A stretch of 14,593 bases of DNA from Deltaproteobacteria bacterium. GTDB taxonomy: Bacteria; Bdellovibrionota; UBA1018; UBA923. The stretch spans positions 1 to 14,593 of the forward strand of contig JACQAW010000218.1 in assembly GCA_016194725.1 (NCBI GenBank), given 5' to 3'. Numbering within the stretch: position 1 is the first letter of the stretch; the number at the start of each line of letters is the position of its first letter. Under the pieces are notes generated by a model, which saw only the letters and a list, made by a program, of their open reading frames with translations, did no database searches and was not told the DNA's origin. Positions 13,420 through 14,593 of this stretch are shown here, piece after piece. The translations under genes were made by a program, and so were the position numbers.

Positions 13420-13596
13420 TCAGTCAGTATCGCCGTGACTTGGGCTCCAAACCATCCGCCGAATTCCGTCCGCAATCAAAAGACGCATCAAGACCTGATA
13501 CGGAATGCCACGCTCCTGCGCGATCGCCTTGAGCTCTTTAACCATCTCAACCCCAAGCGCAATGCTCGTGGGCTTTCGTCGAGCGCGTGACTGCAT
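13420..13596 (-). CDS. Ribbon-helix-helix (CopG/BrnA-like) small DNA-binding protein
   Basis: The 58-residue protein runs from ATG 13596 to TGA 13422-13420. It begins with a basic strand (RRKPTSIAL) followed by helix A (VEMVKELKAIAQERG), a turn IPYQ and helix B (VLMRLLIADGIRRMV), the classic ribbon-helix-helix pattern of CopG/BrnA-type antitoxins and repressors. It lies 27 bases after the stop of the upstream gene on the same strand and is followed by the terminator, so the two are probably co-transcribed. No adjacent BrnT- or RelE-like toxin is visible, so it could be an orphan antitoxin or a repressor of the upstream element. The Shine-Dalgarno is weak. Confidence 0.7.
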   Translation of the reverse strand: MQSRARRKPTSIALGVEMVKELKAIAQERGIPYQVLMRLLIADGIRRMVWSPSHGDTD

Positions 13597-13623
13597 ATGA
13601 GGAGCTCGAAAGTAAATCCTCGT

Positions 13624-14593
13624 TCAGAACCGAACCCCACCTCCATACCCCCGAATGGCATCCCGAGCATGCGAAAAGTCCTTATCCGGAATCGAGCTGC
13701 TCCCACCACCAGAAGAAGAATCCCCGGACCCACCCTTAGTTCGCCGAGCGTCCCGATCCGCCTGCCTGTCGTGCCCGCTGAACATCGCCGCCCAATGAGC
13801 GTCCTCATCGCGCAGATACTGCTTCGCCACGCCTTGCAAGCGATTGAGATCGACCGGAACGGTGATCGCCGCCGCAACCCGGCGCACGCAGGAGAAGATG
13901 GTGTAGTCTTCGCTCGGATAATCCGACTGCCGCCCCTTGGCGTGCTTCACGAAATTCGGGTCAGACCACCCCTTTTCGATCGCAGTGATTCCCGCGCGAT
14001 CACCACATTCGGCATTCCTCACGCTACGATCGGTGCACACGCGCGCCAGAAAAATCATCGCCCGCAGCTCATCGACCGTCGTTTTCCGTTCGAGGCCAAA
14101 CAGGCCCATCCCACGCCCGAACGTTCCCCAGCGTGAGCGCTCGAGCGAGCCCCAGGTCGACCACGGATCGCCGAGATTGGGAGCGCGCGACACGAAGCCG
14201 CAGCGCTGGGCCTCGCGGTTGAGAGTCTCGGCCGTGACCTCGTCGTCGCCGTCATCGTCCGGCGTATCGCCCATCTCAGGCGGGTAGTCGCCACTCGCAA
14301 CGAGATATTTTCTCCAGTCCACGTTGATCGCGTTCGCCGCTGCGAGCTCCTTTTCCATTTCTTTCCAGAACTGCTTCGACCTGAACTCGTAAGCCTGCTT
14401 CGCGCCGTTCTCGGTCGTCTCGAACATCGGGTGAGTATTTCCGGCACGGATCTGCTTGGCATAATAGTCTTTCATCTCCTTGAAAAACTTCCGGTAGTTC
14501 TCGGAAAGAGAGAACGTGTCGGCCTGCTTCAGTTCTTGCGTGTACGCGCGCAGCTCGATGGCCTCTCTCGTGTCCCAGCCGCGGCTGACCAGC
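13624..14593 (-). CDS. Large hypothetical protein, C-terminal part (enters from right edge)
   Basis: The reading frame is open from the right edge (first codon 14592-14590) to TGA at 13624-13626, showing 322 residues. An ATG at 14475 is internal, because the 39 preceding codons (GWDTREAIELRAYTQELKQA...) are equally protein-like. The visible part is rich in charged helices (YYAKQIRAGN, FRSKQFWKEMEKELAAANAI), has an acidic linker (TPDDDGDDEV), a tract with ERKTTVDELRAMIFLARVCT, and a low-complexity tail GGSGDSSSGGGSSS before SHARDAIRGYGGG. Two Cys (VCTDRS, NAECGDR) and a third (FSCVRR) could form disulfides if it is exported. No membrane segment is visible. I do not recognise it; a conjugation or surface-structure role is only a guess. 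Confidence 0.65.
   Translation of the reverse strand, partial: LVSRGWDTREAIELRAYTQELKQADTFSLSENYRKFFKEMKDYYAKQIRAGNTHPMFETTENGAKQAYEFRSKQFWKEMEKELAAANAINVDWRKYLVASGDYPPEMGDTPDDDGDDEVTAETLNREAQRCGFVSRAPNLGDPWSTWGSLERSRWGTFGRGMGLFGLERKTTVDELRAMIFLARVCTDRSVRNAECGDRAGITAIEKGWSDPNFVKHAKGRQSDYPSEDYTIFSCVRRVAAAITVPVDLNRLQGVAKQYLRDEDAHWAAMFSGHDRQADRDARRTKGGSGDSSSGGGSSSIPDKDFSHARDAIRGYGGGVRF

Noticed and set aside
13488..14136. ORFs on both strands in 13488-14136
   Set aside because: They are shadows of the large minus-strand gene and of the ribbon-helix-helix gene in a GC-rich stretch.
1..14593. CRISPR array, tRNA, rRNA or insertion sequence ends
   Set aside because: I saw no regularly spaced repeats, no tRNA cloverleaf ending and no transposase with terminal repeats on reading through; a dedicated search could still find a divergent one.

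Overview
The window looks like an accessory (island) region of a Gram-negative bacterium. A predicted lipoprotein with a lipobox, a MotB/OmpA-type peptidoglycan-binding protein and many two-component/c-di-GMP style domains point that way. Some protein styles (the integrase, and HD-GYP proteins with a divergent middle domain) remind me of Bdellovibrionota/Oligoflexia, but that is an inference and I cannot fix the taxon from sequence alone. The region is rich in toxin-antitoxin-like genes, decayed gene fragments and an integrase, as expected of a mobile or defence island.

Left part (1-2150, all on the minus strand): the N-terminal half of a tyrosine recombinase/integrase runs off the left edge and is preceded by a stretch whose coding signal hops between reading frames. 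Next comes a two-gene operon of a nucleotidyltransferase-like protein and a partner with a C-terminal helix-turn-helix-like segment, resembling an AbiE-type toxin-antitoxin pair. It has a strong sigma70-like promoter and an inverted repeat over the -10 region. At 2297-3256 (+) is a protein made of five tandem zinc-ribbon repeats.

Centre (3257-9342): after a ~500 bp stretch of degenerate coding fragments lies the most interesting locus, a plus-strand three-gene cluster. It encodes (i) a MotB/ZorB-like protein with an extra-long coiled coil and a C-terminal OmpA domain, split by a frameshift near 4785-4815; (ii) a MotA/TolQ/ExbB/ZorA-like proton-channel subunit; and (iii) a 728-residue protein with an N-terminal divergent FHA domain, a very long coiled coil, one membrane segment and a C-terminal extracytoplasmic domain. 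I read this as an ion-driven stator unit coupled to an FHA/coiled-coil cytoplasmic partner. It is similar in principle to the ZorAB motor of Zorya but lacks recognisable ZorC/D genes. Downstream, 8630-9342 is a gene graveyard holding the 3' end of an XRE/HigA-like antitoxin (+), a Walker-A-bearing SF2 helicase fragment (-) and a start-less unknown coding fragment (-).

Right part (9343-14593): two tandem paralogous HD-GYP proteins overlap by ATGA. The first carries a degenerate receiver, the second a canonical phosphorylatable receiver; both are probable c-di-GMP phosphodiesterases or sensors. On the minus strand follow a truncated winged-helix (TumA/HVO_A0114-like) fragment, a lipoprotein with a BPL_N/glutamine-amidotransferase-like domain, a perfect-stem terminator, a 58-residue ribbon-helix-helix protein not long enough for usual ORF cut-offs, and a large unknown protein entering from the right edge.
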